A DNA stretch of 40,252 nt from CAYHWW01 sp964360145 (GCA_964360145.1 CAYHWW010000014.1:1-40252); one strand, 5' to 3'; numbered from the stretch's first letter, positions 1 through 7,129 are shown. Notes: generated by a model from the letters alone, not told the origin. A program made the numbers and translations.

Positions 1-2
1 CT

Positions 3-956
3 CGCGCTGAGATCAAAGAAATCGGCTTCGATCACTCGGACAAAGGTTTTGATTACAAGACCTGTGCGGTGCTGTCCCAGTTGGACAAACAGTCCGCGGA
101 CATCGCCCAGGGCGTCAACGAAGGCGAAGGCCTCCACAAAGAACAGGGCGCTGGCGACCAGGGTCTCATGTTCGGCTACGCCGTGGATGAGTCCCCGGAG
201 TTCATGCCGCTATCCATCGATCTTGCCCACAAGCTGGCCATGCGCCTCACCGAAGTCCGCAAGAAAGGCATCCTGCCCTTCCTGCGCCCCGACGGCAAAA
301 CCCAAGTCACTATTGAGTACGAGAACGACCGCCCCAAGCGCGTGGACGCCATCGTTGTTTCCAGTCAGCACGCGGACAATGTGACCTACGAACAAATTCG
401 CGACTCTATCATGGACGAAGTGGTGAAGAAGGCCGTTCCCCAGGACCTCCTAGACTCCAAGACTAAATATTTTATCAATCCCACGGGTCGTTTCGTTTTG
501 GGTGGCCCCATGGGTGACACAGGCCTCACCGGTCGCAAGATCATCGTCGACACCTACGGGGGCCATGGCGCCCACGGCGGCGGTGCCTTCAGCGGTAAGG
601 ACCCCACGAAAGTGGACCGGTCTGCTTGCTACATGGCTCGTTATGTGGCGAAAAATGTGGTGGCCGCGGGCCTTGCCCGCAAGTGCTTGGTCCAAGTGGC
701 CTATGCCATTGGCGTGGCCGACCCCGTGTCCCTCTTGGTGCAAACCTTCGGCACCGAGACCGTGAGCCCTGAGAAGATCCATGCCGCAGTGCGAGAAACC
801 TTCAACTTCCGTCCCTCTGGGATCATCAGTGCGTTGAAGCTTCTGCGGCCCATTTACACGAAGACAGCCGCTTACGGCCACTTTGGTCGTCGCGACCCAG
901 ACTTTACCTGGGAAGCAACGGACCAGGCCGAGAAGCTTAAAAGCCTAGCCCGCTGA
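3..956 (+). CDS. metK: S-adenosylmethionine synthase, 3' part (5' end outside window)
   Basis: MetK makes S-adenosylmethionine from methionine and ATP in the cytoplasm. The open frame runs in from the window edge (first full codon at base 3), so about 70 N-terminal residues of the usual 380-400 are missing. A GTG at 69 is internal, because conserved MetK sequence (GFD..TCAVLSQLDKQS.DIAQGV) lies on both sides of it. Family motifs in order are EQGAGDQGLMFGYA, the VLGGPMGDTGLTGRKI segment, the glycine-rich loop GGGAFSGKDPTKVDRSA, and the C-terminal YGHFGRRDPDFTWE. No frameshift is seen. The next gene starts 28 bp downstream, so the two may be co-transcribed. Identification is firm. Confidence 0.97.
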   Translation, partial: RAEIKEIGFDHSDKGFDYKTCAVLSQLDKQSADIAQGVNEGEGLHKEQGAGDQGLMFGYAVDESPEFMPLSIDLAHKLAMRLTEVRKKGILPFLRPDGKTQVTIEYENDRPKRVDAIVVSSQHADNVTYEQIRDSIMDEVVKKAVPQDLLDSKTKYFINPTGRFVLGGPMGDTGLTGRKIIVDTYGGHGAHGGGAFSGKDPTKVDRSACYMARYVAKNVVAAGLARKCLVQVAYAIGVADPVSLLVQTFGTETVSPEKIHAAVRETFNFRPSGIISALKLLRPIYTKTAAYGHFGRRDPDFTWEATDQAEKLKSLAR

Positions 957-984
957 GCCGTAGACCATTAGACTGATGAGGTAG

Positions 985-1218
985 ATGTATACCCTCTACT
1001 TCATTGCCCGGTTCTACCCGTTCTGGGGGTTGCCCATTGCCTTCGTTTTTTTCGAGCTGGGCATATTTTTCTATCATCGTCGGCAACGGCGTTGGTACGC
1101 CTACAGCTTTGTGATGTCCCTCTTGATGGTGATCCTTGCGATTTTATGGATCATTTTTGAGGGTTACTGGCGTGCGGGACCGTTTTTGAAGGAAACCCTG
1201 GATCGGCTGGGGAACTGA
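985..1218 (+). CDS. Small two-helix membrane protein, function unknown
   Basis: This is a 77-residue protein with two hydrophobic stretches, about residues 3-29 and 42-60. A basic connector (HRRQRRW) lies between them, and a short polar tail ends LKETLDRLGN. By the positive-inside rule the Arg-rich loop should be cytoplasmic, with both termini outside. The ATG at 985 has a purine-rich sequence (GATGAGGTAG) just upstream. It lies 28 bp after metK on the same strand. I do not recognise a family. Its coding status rests on the amphipathic pattern, a plausible start and the absence of a competing frame. Confidence 0.6.
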   Translation: MYTLYFIARFYPFWGLPIAFVFFELGIFFYHRRQRRWYAYSFVMSLLMVILAILWIIFEGYWRAGPFLKETLDRLGN

Positions 1219-1285
1219 CGCAAGGCCCCGGCATTCATTGAATACCGTGTAAATATTTCCCATTTAAAAAGACTGTGGCGGGAAA

Positions 1286-1313
1286 TTGACAGCAACTCTT
1301 CTTCTGTTAGCAT
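1286..1313 (+). promoter_or_regulatory. Candidate sigma-70-type promoter for the EBP gene
   Basis: TTGACA (1286-1291, perfect -35) is followed after 16 bp by TAGCAT (1308-1313, 4 of 6 to TATAAT). The predicted start of transcription near 1320 leaves a leader of about 100 nt before the ATG at 1423. The rest of the 204-bp gap (1219-1422) holds only a weak interrupted hairpin at 1229-1247, CGG-ATTC pairing with GAAT-CCG. A housekeeping promoter would suit a gene that sits at the top of a sigma-54 cascade. Confidence 0.4.
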
Positions 1314-1422
1314 GTGATCAGTGGTTGCCGGTTACCTCGTTTCCGGCGAGACTAGTATGATCACCGCAAGAGTCCAGGATGGACCTCAGCGGCCGGCATG
1401 AAACCAGAGTCATGGAGGATGG

Positions 1423-2640
1423 ATGGTAAGCAGTGAGGGTTTTGGGGCGGGCGTCAACCTTCCGGCGACCGGACCCAGTGCTCTGGAAGTCTCCTCCGGC
1501 ACGTTCATGATTGGTCGCAGCACCGCTGTGCAGGCGCTTTTCGAGGCGATCAAGAAGGTTGCTGACACCGACAGTACCGTCCTCATCACCGGCGAATCGG
1601 GTACGGGCAAAGAACTGGTGGCTCGAGCCATTCATTACCACTCCAGCCGTCGAGACCAAGCCATGATCCCCGTCAATTGCGGGGCCATTCCGTCAGAGCT
1701 TCTGGAGTCGGAACTTTTCGGCCACATGAAGGGCGCTTTTACCGGAGCCATCAATAATAAGGCTGGTCGCTTTGAGTTAGCCCAATGTGGCAGCATTTTT
1801 TTGGATGAAATCGGCGACATGCCCCCCCAGCTCCAGGTGAAGATTCTGCGGGTGCTTCAAGAGAAAACCTTCGAGCCCGTGGGGGGAATGAAGGCCGTGA
1901 AGTCCGATGTGCGCATCATCGCCGCCACAAACAAGAATTTGGAAGAGGCCGTCAAAGATAAGACCTTCCGCGAAGATCTGTTCTACCGCTTGAACGTCAT
2001 TCCCATTGTGCTGCCGTCTTTGCGGGAGCGGAAGTCGGATATCCCTGTTTTGATCGAGCACTTCTTAGGCAGGTTCAATGCGCAGAGGAAGCGCACGGTG
2101 TGCATCGACAACCCCGAGGTCATGGACATTTTGCTCCGTTATGACTGGCCGGGCAATATTCGCGAGCTCGAGAACCTCGTGGAGCGCCTCGTTGTGTTCC
2201 GGGTCGAAGGCCAAGTGGAACTGCGTGATCTTCCCGCCAAGATTTTTGAGCGAGTGGAGCTGGCTAGCGGACGCCCAGGTACTCAAGGCAAGTTTGGTTT
2301 CCTGAGCAATACCCTGGCCCAGGCGGGCGCGGGCCAAATCGAATTGCGCAATGGCGCGACCTTCACGCGCTTCATGCTGCCGGAAGAGGGCGTGGATCTC
2401 CGCGAGCTCGTCGCTGAGTTCGAGAACGATGTGCTGCTACAGGCCCTGTCCCGGACACGGGGCAATAAAAACAAGGCCGCCGAGCTTCTGAAAATGAATC
2501 GCACCACGCTGGTGGAGAAGCTGAAGAAGAAGAACTTGGGTTTGCCTGGCGAAGGCCCCGCGGTGCTGACCCACAAGCTGCGGGATGACCTCGCCGAAGA
2601 CGATGGTTTGGGCGCGGGACCTAGGCTTGGGGCGAACTGA
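1423..2640 (+). CDS. Sigma-54-dependent transcriptional activator (EBP), AAA+ and Fis-type HTH, no receiver domain
   Basis: This 405-residue bacterial enhancer-binding protein would use ATP hydrolysis to remodel sigma-54 RNA polymerase. After only about 28 N-terminal residues with no receiver, GAF or PAS domain comes the AAA+ core. It has Walker A GESGTGKE (57-64), the sigma-54 contact loop GAFTGA (104-109), Walker B IFLDEIGD (125-132), sensor I AATN (about 167-170), the arginine-finger segment FYRLNVIPIVLPSLRER (187-203) and sensor II PGNIREL (243-249). A glycine-rich linker of about 50 residues precedes the Fis-like HTH (about 335-372). GGAGG at 1415-1419 supports the ATG at 1423. It resembles FleQ/FlrC-type flagellar regulators and is the only EBP here with all motifs intact, so it is the natural activator of the three sigma-54 promoters. 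That assignment is inferred from context. The lack of a receiver suggests control by abundance or by a partner. Confidence 0.93.
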   Translation: MVSSEGFGAGVNLPATGPSALEVSSGTFMIGRSTAVQALFEAIKKVADTDSTVLITGESGTGKELVARAIHYHSSRRDQAMIPVNCGAIPSELLESELFGHMKGAFTGAINNKAGRFELAQCGSIFLDEIGDMPPQLQVKILRVLQEKTFEPVGGMKAVKSDVRIIAATNKNLEEAVKDKTFREDLFYRLNVIPIVLPSLRERKSDIPVLIEHFLGRFNAQRKRTVCIDNPEVMDILLRYDWPGNIRELENLVERLVVFRVEGQVELRDLPAKIFERVELASGRPGTQGKFGFLSNTLAQAGAGQIELRNGATFTRFMLPEEGVDLRELVAEFENDVLLQALSRTRGNKNKAAELLKMNRTTLVEKLKKKNLGLPGEGPAVLTHKLRDDLAEDDGLGAGPRLGAN

Positions 2641-3046
2641 GGGCTTTGCTTCGTCAGGGCCAGTGGCTGCCGTTGGGCAGGCACTGGTCTGCGCCGTGCT
2701 GCTTGTGTTGTGTTTGGCACCTCTGACGGTTTGGGCCTTGAATCAGTCAGTGCCCTGCGTGTGTTCGCCTCCAGAGTCTGCGCCTTCATGTCATAGCGTG
2801 CGGCTTGCGTCCGGGGGCGATCCCCGCAGTCGCTCTGCCTGCGAGCGGACGTGCCCTCGATCCGATGGGGAGCGCAATAGGGATGGGTCGCTACGCTGTT
2901 CCGGATGTGTGCGGAGGGAGGGCCACCGCTGGTCATGCATTCAGTGGAACCAGCGCTGTGAAGGTCGTGGCGGTTGTCCTGACGATGCCCATCCCCGTTC
3001 CGATGGTGGTGTTGCGTCCGACAGTCCAGGTTCCGCGGCGGAGTAG
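2585..3046 (+). CDS. Doubtful cysteine-rich secreted protein
   Basis: This 153-residue frame begins inside the 3' end of the EBP gene (56-bp overlap). GTG at 2663 would give a start almost at the hydrophobic segment. About residues 31-52 (ALVCAVLLVLCLAPLTVWAL) read as a signal peptide, though without an N-terminal positive charge. The remaining roughly 100 residues are polar and Arg/Ser/Gly-rich, with ten cysteines in spaced pairs (CVC, CERTC, CSGC and others), as in disulfide-rich exported proteins. I recognise no family. Base composition by codon position does not clearly favour this frame over its neighbours, and another open frame overlaps it at 2805-3110. The alternative is a non-coding gap of about 530 bp. 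Its only support is the signal-like segment, the cysteine pattern and a neighbouring exported cysteine peptidase. Confidence 0.3.
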   Translation: MTSPKTMVWARDLGLGRTEGFASSGPVAAVGQALVCAVLLVLCLAPLTVWALNQSVPCVCSPPESAPSCHSVRLASGGDPRSRSACERTCPRSDGERNRDGSLRCSGCVRREGHRWSCIQWNQRCEGRGGCPDDAHPRSDGGVASDSPGSAAE

Positions 3047-3075
3047 GGGTGCAACGCGCACGCAACGCACTCATA

Positions 3076-3150
3076 AAGGCAACCGATGTTGCCTTGCCGT
3101 CGCTCATTGACCTCCAATGACTACCGGGAAGGCAACACCGGTTGCCTTCC
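3076..3150. promoter_or_regulatory. Two matched palindromes upstream of the C39 peptidase gene (candidate operator pair)
   Basis: The first palindrome is AAGGCAAC-CGAT-GTTGCCTT (3076-3095). The second is GGAAGGCAAC-ACCG-GTTGCCTTCC (3127-3150). Both share the perfect 8-bp arm AAGGCAAC with a 4-bp centre. Their centres are 53 bp apart, close to five helical turns, so they would lie on the same DNA face. Neither is followed by a T-run, which argues against terminators. They end 29 bp before the ATG of the C39 gene. The arrangement fits a dimeric repressor binding two operators, with RNA stem-loops as the alternative. Confidence 0.6.
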
Positions 3151-3179
3151 GTCAGAAACCAATATAACGCTCAGTGCTC

Positions 3180-3815
3180 ATGAGAACGCTTTGCGCCGTC
3201 ATCCTTTCCCTCGTAGCACCCTTGGCTTCCGCCCAGCAGCTACCGTCGGGTTTTCTACCCGTGCCGATTTTTCGCCAAGCCACAGACTACAGCTGTGGAG
3301 CAGCGTCTCTGCTGGCTATTCTCTACTACTGGCGAGTGGACCAGGACACCATGGAAACCGAACTCTATCGCCCGCTGGGGGTGTCGCGCCGAGATGGCTC
3401 CGAGCCCTCCGGCATCCTCCGCACCGCCCGGGCTTACGGGTTGCAGGCTCAATACTTTCGCGACGGGGAGTACAGCTTTGACCGCTTGCGCGGAGCCGTG
3501 GCTCGGGGGGACACCGTCATTGTTTCTTACCAGGCCTGGCTGATGAACCCTGGCGTCAATGCCGACTGGGCCCATGCGTGGGATGACGGCCACTACTCCG
3601 TGGTGGTTGCCATCGATGACAACTTTATCTATTTGATGGATCCTTCCGCGGGCATTGGCTACGGCTATATCCCCATCAATGAGTTTCTCACCCGTTGGCA
3701 CGATGTGGAGAAGAACCGCCGGGGCCAGTGGCGGCGCCATCAGCGCATGGCCATCGAGATCAGTGGGTCAAGCCCCACGCTGACTATTCCGGCGCCTTTG
3801 ATCCGAGTGCTGTAG
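3180..3815 (+). CDS. Exported C39-like cysteine peptidase
   Basis: This 211-residue protein starts at ATG 3180. A GTG two codons earlier is less likely, because the ATG directly opens a signal peptide, MRTLCAVILSLVAPLASA, with cleavage near ASA-QQ. The mature part is a papain-like C39 fold. Catalytic Cys39 lies in DYSCGAAS, catalytic His138 in DDGHYSVVV, and the third residue Asp154 in LMDPSAG. The spacing (about 100 and 16 residues) is typical of the family. Unlike bacteriocin exporters it has no ABC transporter attached, so it would act alone in the periplasm or outside the cell. Its substrate is unknown. Two palindromes lie immediately upstream and a large inverted repeat downstream. Family assignment is good; biological role is open. 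Confidence 0.88.
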   Translation: MRTLCAVILSLVAPLASAQQLPSGFLPVPIFRQATDYSCGAASLLAILYYWRVDQDTMETELYRPLGVSRRDGSEPSGILRTARAYGLQAQYFRDGEYSFDRLRGAVARGDTVIVSYQAWLMNPGVNADWAHAWDDGHYSVVVAIDDNFIYLMDPSAGIGYGYIPINEFLTRWHDVEKNRRGQWRRHQRMAIEISGSSPTLTIPAPLIRVL

Positions 3816-3844
3816 ATCATGGTTCTGGACTGGTGAAACGCAGC

Positions 3845-3963
3845 CAGGATCTGCCCGTGAAGATCGCCCTGGAGAGGAGCTCCGGGCAGCAGGATGCGTC
3901 CGCCCGGACAGAGCCCCAAGGATGGGGCGTCTCCTCCCAGGGAATCTTCACGGGCAGATCCTG
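3845..3963. repeat. 119-bp structured inverted repeat with 20-bp perfect arms
   Basis: The left arm 3845-3864 (CAGGATCTGCCCGTGAAGAT) is the exact reverse complement of 3944-3963. Pairing continues inward imperfectly (CCCTGG..GGAG on the left against CTCC..CCAGGG on the right). Smaller hairpins sit in the centre: GTCCG-CC-CGGAC, and GCCCC with GGGGC. It fills the gap between the convergent C39 and mlaD genes. No clear target-site duplication is visible at the ends. It may be a bidirectional terminator, a small non-autonomous element (MITE-like) or a structured RNA. No second copy was noticed in this window. Confidence 0.8.
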
Positions 3964-3977
3964 ACCCAGTCTCTGAG

Positions 3978-4802
3978 TTAGTTTTTCTTTCCCGTGGGCT
4001 CCGACGCTGATTCCCGTGCCGCGTCCCGGGTTTCTTCCACGGACTTCTTGATGAAGTATTTCAGCACCTTGTTGCGGTTGGCCCCTCCGAGAAGCGCCTT
4101 GAGATCATCATATAAACTCTCATCATTGATGAGTGCGCCGAGGGTGCCATCGCCGCGGTCGACCTTGCTCATCACGCTTTTGAGGCTGGAGGCGGCCGCC
4201 TGCACGTCTTTGCTGGCCTGGGGCAGGTCTTTCGTGGCCTGGCTCATCGCGGTGGACATGGAACTCATGCTCTTGAAGAAGTTTTCCGCCCGTCCATCGC
4301 GCCGAAAAGACCCCATGATGGACTCCAGGTGGGAAATGCTCTGGTTCAGGTTCTCAATGAGCAAGTCGCCTTTGGTCAGATAGTCTTTGAATTCTTTGCT
4401 GCGCTCGGCGCGGAGCTCGGAGCCGTCAGGGACCCCCTTGCTGCCGGATGAGCCCACGGTGAGGTTGATGTACTTGTCGCCCAACATGCCTTGCACGCCG
4501 ATCTGGGCCACGCTGTCTTCGCGAACCAGACTGGCGTATTTTTTCATGATCTTGATGGTGACTTTGATCTCGCCATTGTCCTGGAAGGTCATGTTGTCCA
4601 CGGCCCCGACGCGGTAGCCGGCAACCTTCACGGTGGATCCCACCTGGAGGCCATCGACCTGGGGATAGGTGATGTTGTACTGGGTACTGCCTTCAAGGAA
4701 GGATTTCTCGCCCCCGGCCACGAGGATCGTGAGGCAGGTGACAATGAGGCCGATGACGACAAAGACGCCTACTTTTACTTCCAGGCTTGTGGATTTGTTC
4801 AC
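3978..4802 (-). CDS. mlaD: MlaD-like MCE-domain protein
   Basis: This is the periplasmic, membrane-anchored MCE component of an Mla-type lipid transporter, which moves phospholipid between the inner membrane and periplasmic carriers. Of 274 residues, the N-terminal anchor is about 9-30 (VKVGVFVVIGLIVTCLTILV), followed by the MCE domain about 38-116 (VDGLQVGSTVKVAGYRVG; GMLGDKYINL). The remaining 155 residues are mostly helical and polar, with repeated Ser/Ala heptads, and are longer than in E. coli MlaD (about 183 aa). The start is GTG (complement of 4800-4802) and overlaps the mlaF stop as GTGA, so translation is coupled. The paired genes mlaF and mlaE precede it. No mlaC or mlaB is present in the window. 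Confidence 0.92.
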   Translation of the reverse strand: MNKSTSLEVKVGVFVVIGLIVTCLTILVAGGEKSFLEGSTQYNITYPQVDGLQVGSTVKVAGYRVGAVDNMTFQDNGEIKVTIKIMKKYASLVREDSVAQIGVQGMLGDKYINLTVGSSGSKGVPDGSELRAERSKEFKDYLTKGDLLIENLNQSISHLESIMGSFRRDGRAENFFKSMSSMSTAMSQATKDLPQASKDVQAAASSLKSVMSKVDRGDGTLGALINDESLYDDLKALLGGANRNKVLKYFIKKSVEETRDAARESASEPTGKKN

Positions 4803-5548
4803 TTGAGCTCCTCCCCGGCCAGGAAAGCCTGGACCACAGGATCAGTGGATTTGCGTATGTTTTCGGTGGTGTCGATGGCTCTGATAACGCCTTGATACAG
4901 GATTGCGATGCGGTCCGCCACCAGGTAGGCCGCGGGCAAGTCGTGGGTCACGAAAATGGAGCTGTTACCCAGCTCACGCACCTTGGCCATGAGGTCCACA
5001 AGTCGATTGGTGTTGTAGGGGTCCAGGCCGGCGGTGGGCTCGTCATACAGGATAATGTCGGGTTTCATAATGATGGAGCGCGCAACACCGACGCGTTTCT
5101 GCATGCCGCCGGACAGGCTAGCGGGATAGAGCTTCTCTGAACCCTTGAGGCCGATGAGATCCAGCATCTCCTTGATGCGTGCCCGGATCTCGTCATGGCT
5201 CAGCTTGGTGTGCTCAAGCAGGGGGTAGGCCAGGTTCTCCTCCACGGTCATGGAGTCAAAGAGGGCACCATTCTGGAAGACGTAGGCGATTTTCTTGCGC
5301 ACCTCGACAAGCTGCTCTTCATTGAGCTTCGTGATGTCCCGCCCCTCGTAGATGATCTCACCGGAGTCTGGCTTCTCAAGGCCAATGATAGAGCGCAGGA
5401 TCACGGATTTCCCCGTGCCGCTGCCGCCGAAAAAGCCCAGGATCTCGCCCTTCCGCAGGTCGTAGTTGATGTTCTTCAGAACGGTTTTTGACCCGAAGCT
5501 TTTGTGGAGATTTTTGATGGTGATGACGGACGCGGCGTTATTGGACAT
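4799..5548 (-). CDS. mlaF: MlaF-like ABC transporter ATP-binding protein
   Basis: This 249-residue cytoplasmic ATPase powers the MlaFED-type complex. It shows Walker A GGSGTGKS near residue 43, a Q-loop at FQNGALF, the ABC signature LSGGMQKR, Walker B IILYDEPTAGLDP and the switch histidine in FVTHDL, all in normal order and spacing. The length matches the family (about 250-270). The ATG at 5548 lies 11 bp inside the end of mlaE, and its stop overlaps the mlaD start by 4 bp. The three transporter genes therefore form one tightly coupled unit. No unusual residues were noticed. Confidence 0.95.
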   Translation of the reverse strand: MSNNAASVITIKNLHKSFGSKTVLKNINYDLRKGEILGFFGGSGTGKSVILRSIIGLEKPDSGEIIYEGRDITKLNEEQLVEVRKKIAYVFQNGALFDSMTVEENLAYPLLEHTKLSHDEIRARIKEMLDLIGLKGSEKLYPASLSGGMQKRVGVARSIIMKPDIILYDEPTAGLDPYNTNRLVDLMAKVRELGNSSIFVTHDLPAAYLVADRIAILYQGVIRAIDTTENIRKSTDPVVQAFLAGEELK

Positions 5549-6338
5549 AGGGCATGGTGAGCAAGAAGAGCTTTGTCAGGAAAAAGTCAGAAACCATGAT
5601 GAAGATATTGGTGGTCACGACCACATAGGTCGTGGATTCGCCGACCCCGCGGGTGCCGCCCTCCGAGTTGAGGCCTTTGTAGCAGGCCGCCAGCGCGATA
5701 AAGGTGGCGAAGACCAGGGCTTTCAGGAGGCCTGTGGCTAAGTCCACGGGTCTCAGGGATTCGATGCATTTCTGATAGAAGAATTCCGGGGCGATGCCAG
5801 CCTCAGCCCATGCCACCATCATGCCGCCGAAGAGGCCGATGATGTCGGCAAAGATGGTAAGCAGCGGCAACGTCACCATGGTGGCGAGCAGGCGGGGGAT
5901 GACGATCTTTTTGATGGGACTAGTGCCCAGAGCCCGGATGGCGTCGATCTGCTGCGTTACCTTCATGGAGGCTACTTCCGCGGCGATGCCGGAGCCGATG
6001 CGGCCGGCCACAAGGAGGCTCGTGAAGACGGGACCCATCTCGCGCACAAAGGAAAGAGAGATGATCCGCGGCACGTAGAGCTTGCCTCCGAACTTTTCAA
6101 GTCCGAAGCTGAACTGGAGGGTCATCACGGAGCCGGTTGCCAGCGCGGTGACCGCCACAAGAAGGAAAGAGCGCACCCCCACGAGGAACATTTGCTCCAC
6201 GAAGAGATGGAAGTAGAACGGCGGCCGCAACATCTCGCGGATGCATTGGAGGCCCAGGACGAACACGCCCCCCGCGAAGCGAATGGCGCTGAGGCTTATT
6301 ACGCCTAGCCTCGAGACCCAGGTCCCTTCATCTGGCAT
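5538..6338 (-). CDS. mlaE: MlaE-like ABC transporter permease
   Basis: This 266-residue multi-span inner-membrane permease is of the MlaE/YrbE family. The frame is open to 6500, but the upstream translation is arginine-rich and unlike a membrane protein. The ATG at 6338 (MPDEGTWVSRLGVISL) gives the family length, and it overlaps the stop of the lipoprotein gene by 11 bp. Family features include the conserved EMGPVFTSLLVAGRIGSGIAAE stretch, the following ASMKVTQQIDAIRALG segment that contacts the ATPase, and the C-terminal GVGESTTYVVV. Hydrophobic helices cover most of the protein. Together with MlaF and MlaD it would form the inner-membrane transporter. Confidence 0.93.
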   Translation of the reverse strand: MPDEGTWVSRLGVISLSAIRFAGGVFVLGLQCIREMLRPPFYFHLFVEQMFLVGVRSFLLVAVTALATGSVMTLQFSFGLEKFGGKLYVPRIISLSFVREMGPVFTSLLVAGRIGSGIAAEVASMKVTQQIDAIRALGTSPIKKIVIPRLLATMVTLPLLTIFADIIGLFGGMMVAWAEAGIAPEFFYQKCIESLRPVDLATGLLKALVFATFIALAACYKGLNSEGGTRGVGESTTYVVVTTNIFIMVSDFFLTKLFLLTMPYVQ

Positions 6339-6885
6339 GAAAGCCTCGCACAAATCTCTCGAATGTTTTCGTGGTTTCCTCGAATCGCGCCGGTCGGGCG
6401 ATGTGCATGAGGTCGTATGAGCAACCGCCCCTATGGACGACGAATGCGTGGATGCGCACGTGAGATGGCGAACTGTTTTTCTCGACCTTGGCTTCCACAT
6501 GGGCCTCGCGGGCTTCCATGCCGTCGATTTCCGTGGGCTTGATCTCGACTTTATTGCCGCCCGTGAGGCCGATGAGCAGATTTCTCACGCCGGCGTCCAG
6601 ATTGCGCTCAGCATAGGAGCCGCATACGCTATTGAGGGAGATGATGGCGCCGGAGCGTTCATGCTCGAATGCCACATCGCTGCGGTCGCCGTTTTCGGGG
6701 GCGATGTCCTGGAGCACGCGCCAGCCGCCCTCCCGATCGAGGCGCAGGATCTGGTAATCCCGGCTTTTGGTGTCCACCTTCTGTTCCCCCCCGAATATAA
6801 GGCCGCAGCCACCGCTGGCCATCGCCAAGGCGAGGGCCGCGAGCTTGCGGGACAGAGTGGTGAACGAGCGCGAAGATCCCGACAT
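6328..6885 (-). CDS. Putative lipoprotein heading the mla operon
   Basis: This protein has 185 residues from ATG 6885; an upstream ATG at 6951 would add 22 residues. The N-terminus is basic (RSFTTLSRK) followed by a hydrophobic stretch and SGGC with Cys27, a reasonable though not canonical lipobox. The mature part is a mixed alpha/beta domain without a family I can name. Notable segments are RDYQILRLDREGGWRVL, SLNSVCGSYAERNLD, a tract HAFVVHRGGCSYDLMHIARP and a C-terminal helix ETTKTFERFVRGF. Its stop overlaps the mlaE start by 11 bp, so it belongs to the transporter operon. It could be an accessory periplasmic or outer-membrane factor. Function is inferred only from position. Confidence 0.75.
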   Translation of the reverse strand: MSGSSRSFTTLSRKLAALALAMASGGCGLIFGGEQKVDTKSRDYQILRLDREGGWRVLQDIAPENGDRSDVAFEHERSGAIISLNSVCGSYAERNLDAGVRNLLIGLTGGNKVEIKPTEIDGMEAREAHVEAKVEKNSSPSHVRIHAFVVHRGGCSYDLMHIARPARFEETTKTFERFVRGFHAR

Positions 6886-6898
6886 GGCTTTCTTTTTA

Positions 6899-6927
6899 AC
6901 GATACGGACGCGGGAGGTCAGCGTCAA
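6899..6927 (-). promoter_or_regulatory. Weak candidate sigma-70-type promoter for the lipoprotein-mla operon
   Basis: On the minus strand TTGACG (complement of 6922-6927) is followed after 17 bp by TATCGT (complement of 6899-6904). The spacing is ideal and both hexamers are moderate matches. Transcription would begin near 6892, leaving almost no leader before the ATG at 6885. Either the true start codon is downstream or this promoter is not the real one. Confidence 0.25.
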
Positions 6928-6975
6928 TAAAGCGTTTTTATAGACTTGCACGGGAGGTGGTCAGCTCCTGACTAG

Positions 6976-7029
6976 TGTCAAAAAACCGACTGGGGGTGGG
7001 GTCAAAATGCGGACACCGTCAAAATTTTT
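6976..7029. other. Cluster of GTCAAAA repeats in the divergent gap; possible IS21-family end remnant or regulator sites
   Basis: GTCAAAA occurs three times in the same orientation, at 6977, 7001 and 7018, the last embedded in CCGTCAAAATTTTT. TGAC-TAGT-GTCA (6969-6980) makes an additional small inverted repeat. From memory, repeated TTTTGACC-type motifs occur near the ends of IS21-family insertion sequences, but no transposase gene is present. The repeats also lie 60-110 bp upstream of a sigma-54 promoter, where an enhancer would be expected. Confidence 0.4.
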
Positions 7030-7086
7030 CCCAGGGTAAAACACGTCCCTCGGTCGAAATGTCCATGAATTCAACCGGCAAAAAAG

Positions 7087-7102
7087 TGGCACGACCGTTG
7101 CT
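7087..7102 (+). promoter_or_regulatory. Sigma-54 (-24/-12) promoter of the TPR/EBP unit
   Basis: TGGCAC-GACCG-TTGCT matches the sigma-54 consensus TGGCAC-N5-TTGCW at every position, with the diagnostic GG (7088-7089) and GC (7100-7101) exactly ten bases apart. Transcription should start about 7112-7114. Start codons at or before that point are therefore unlikely for the gene that follows. Confidence 0.88.
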
Positions 7103-7129
7103 CATGAAGAATCCGTGATGCACCGGCCC

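Noticed and set aside
2283..3107. Long open frame on the minus strand across the EBP 3' end and the following gap
   Set aside because: It is antisense to the conserved EBP HTH region, and its translation is low in hydrophobic residues, rich in Arg/Pro/Thr and shows no motif.
2805..3110. Short plus-strand frame overlapping the cysteine-rich candidate
   Set aside because: It lacks a signal or ribosome site and runs into the palindromes. It is one of two competing frames in a region with little coding signal.
3076..3150. Reading the two palindromes as rho-independent terminators
   Set aside because: Neither stem is followed by a T-run on either strand, and they lie just upstream of a start codon.
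3695..3964. Plus-strand frame through the C39 3' end and the 119-bp inverted repeat
   Set aside because: It mostly translates the inverted repeat and has no start signal; the repeat explains the sequence.
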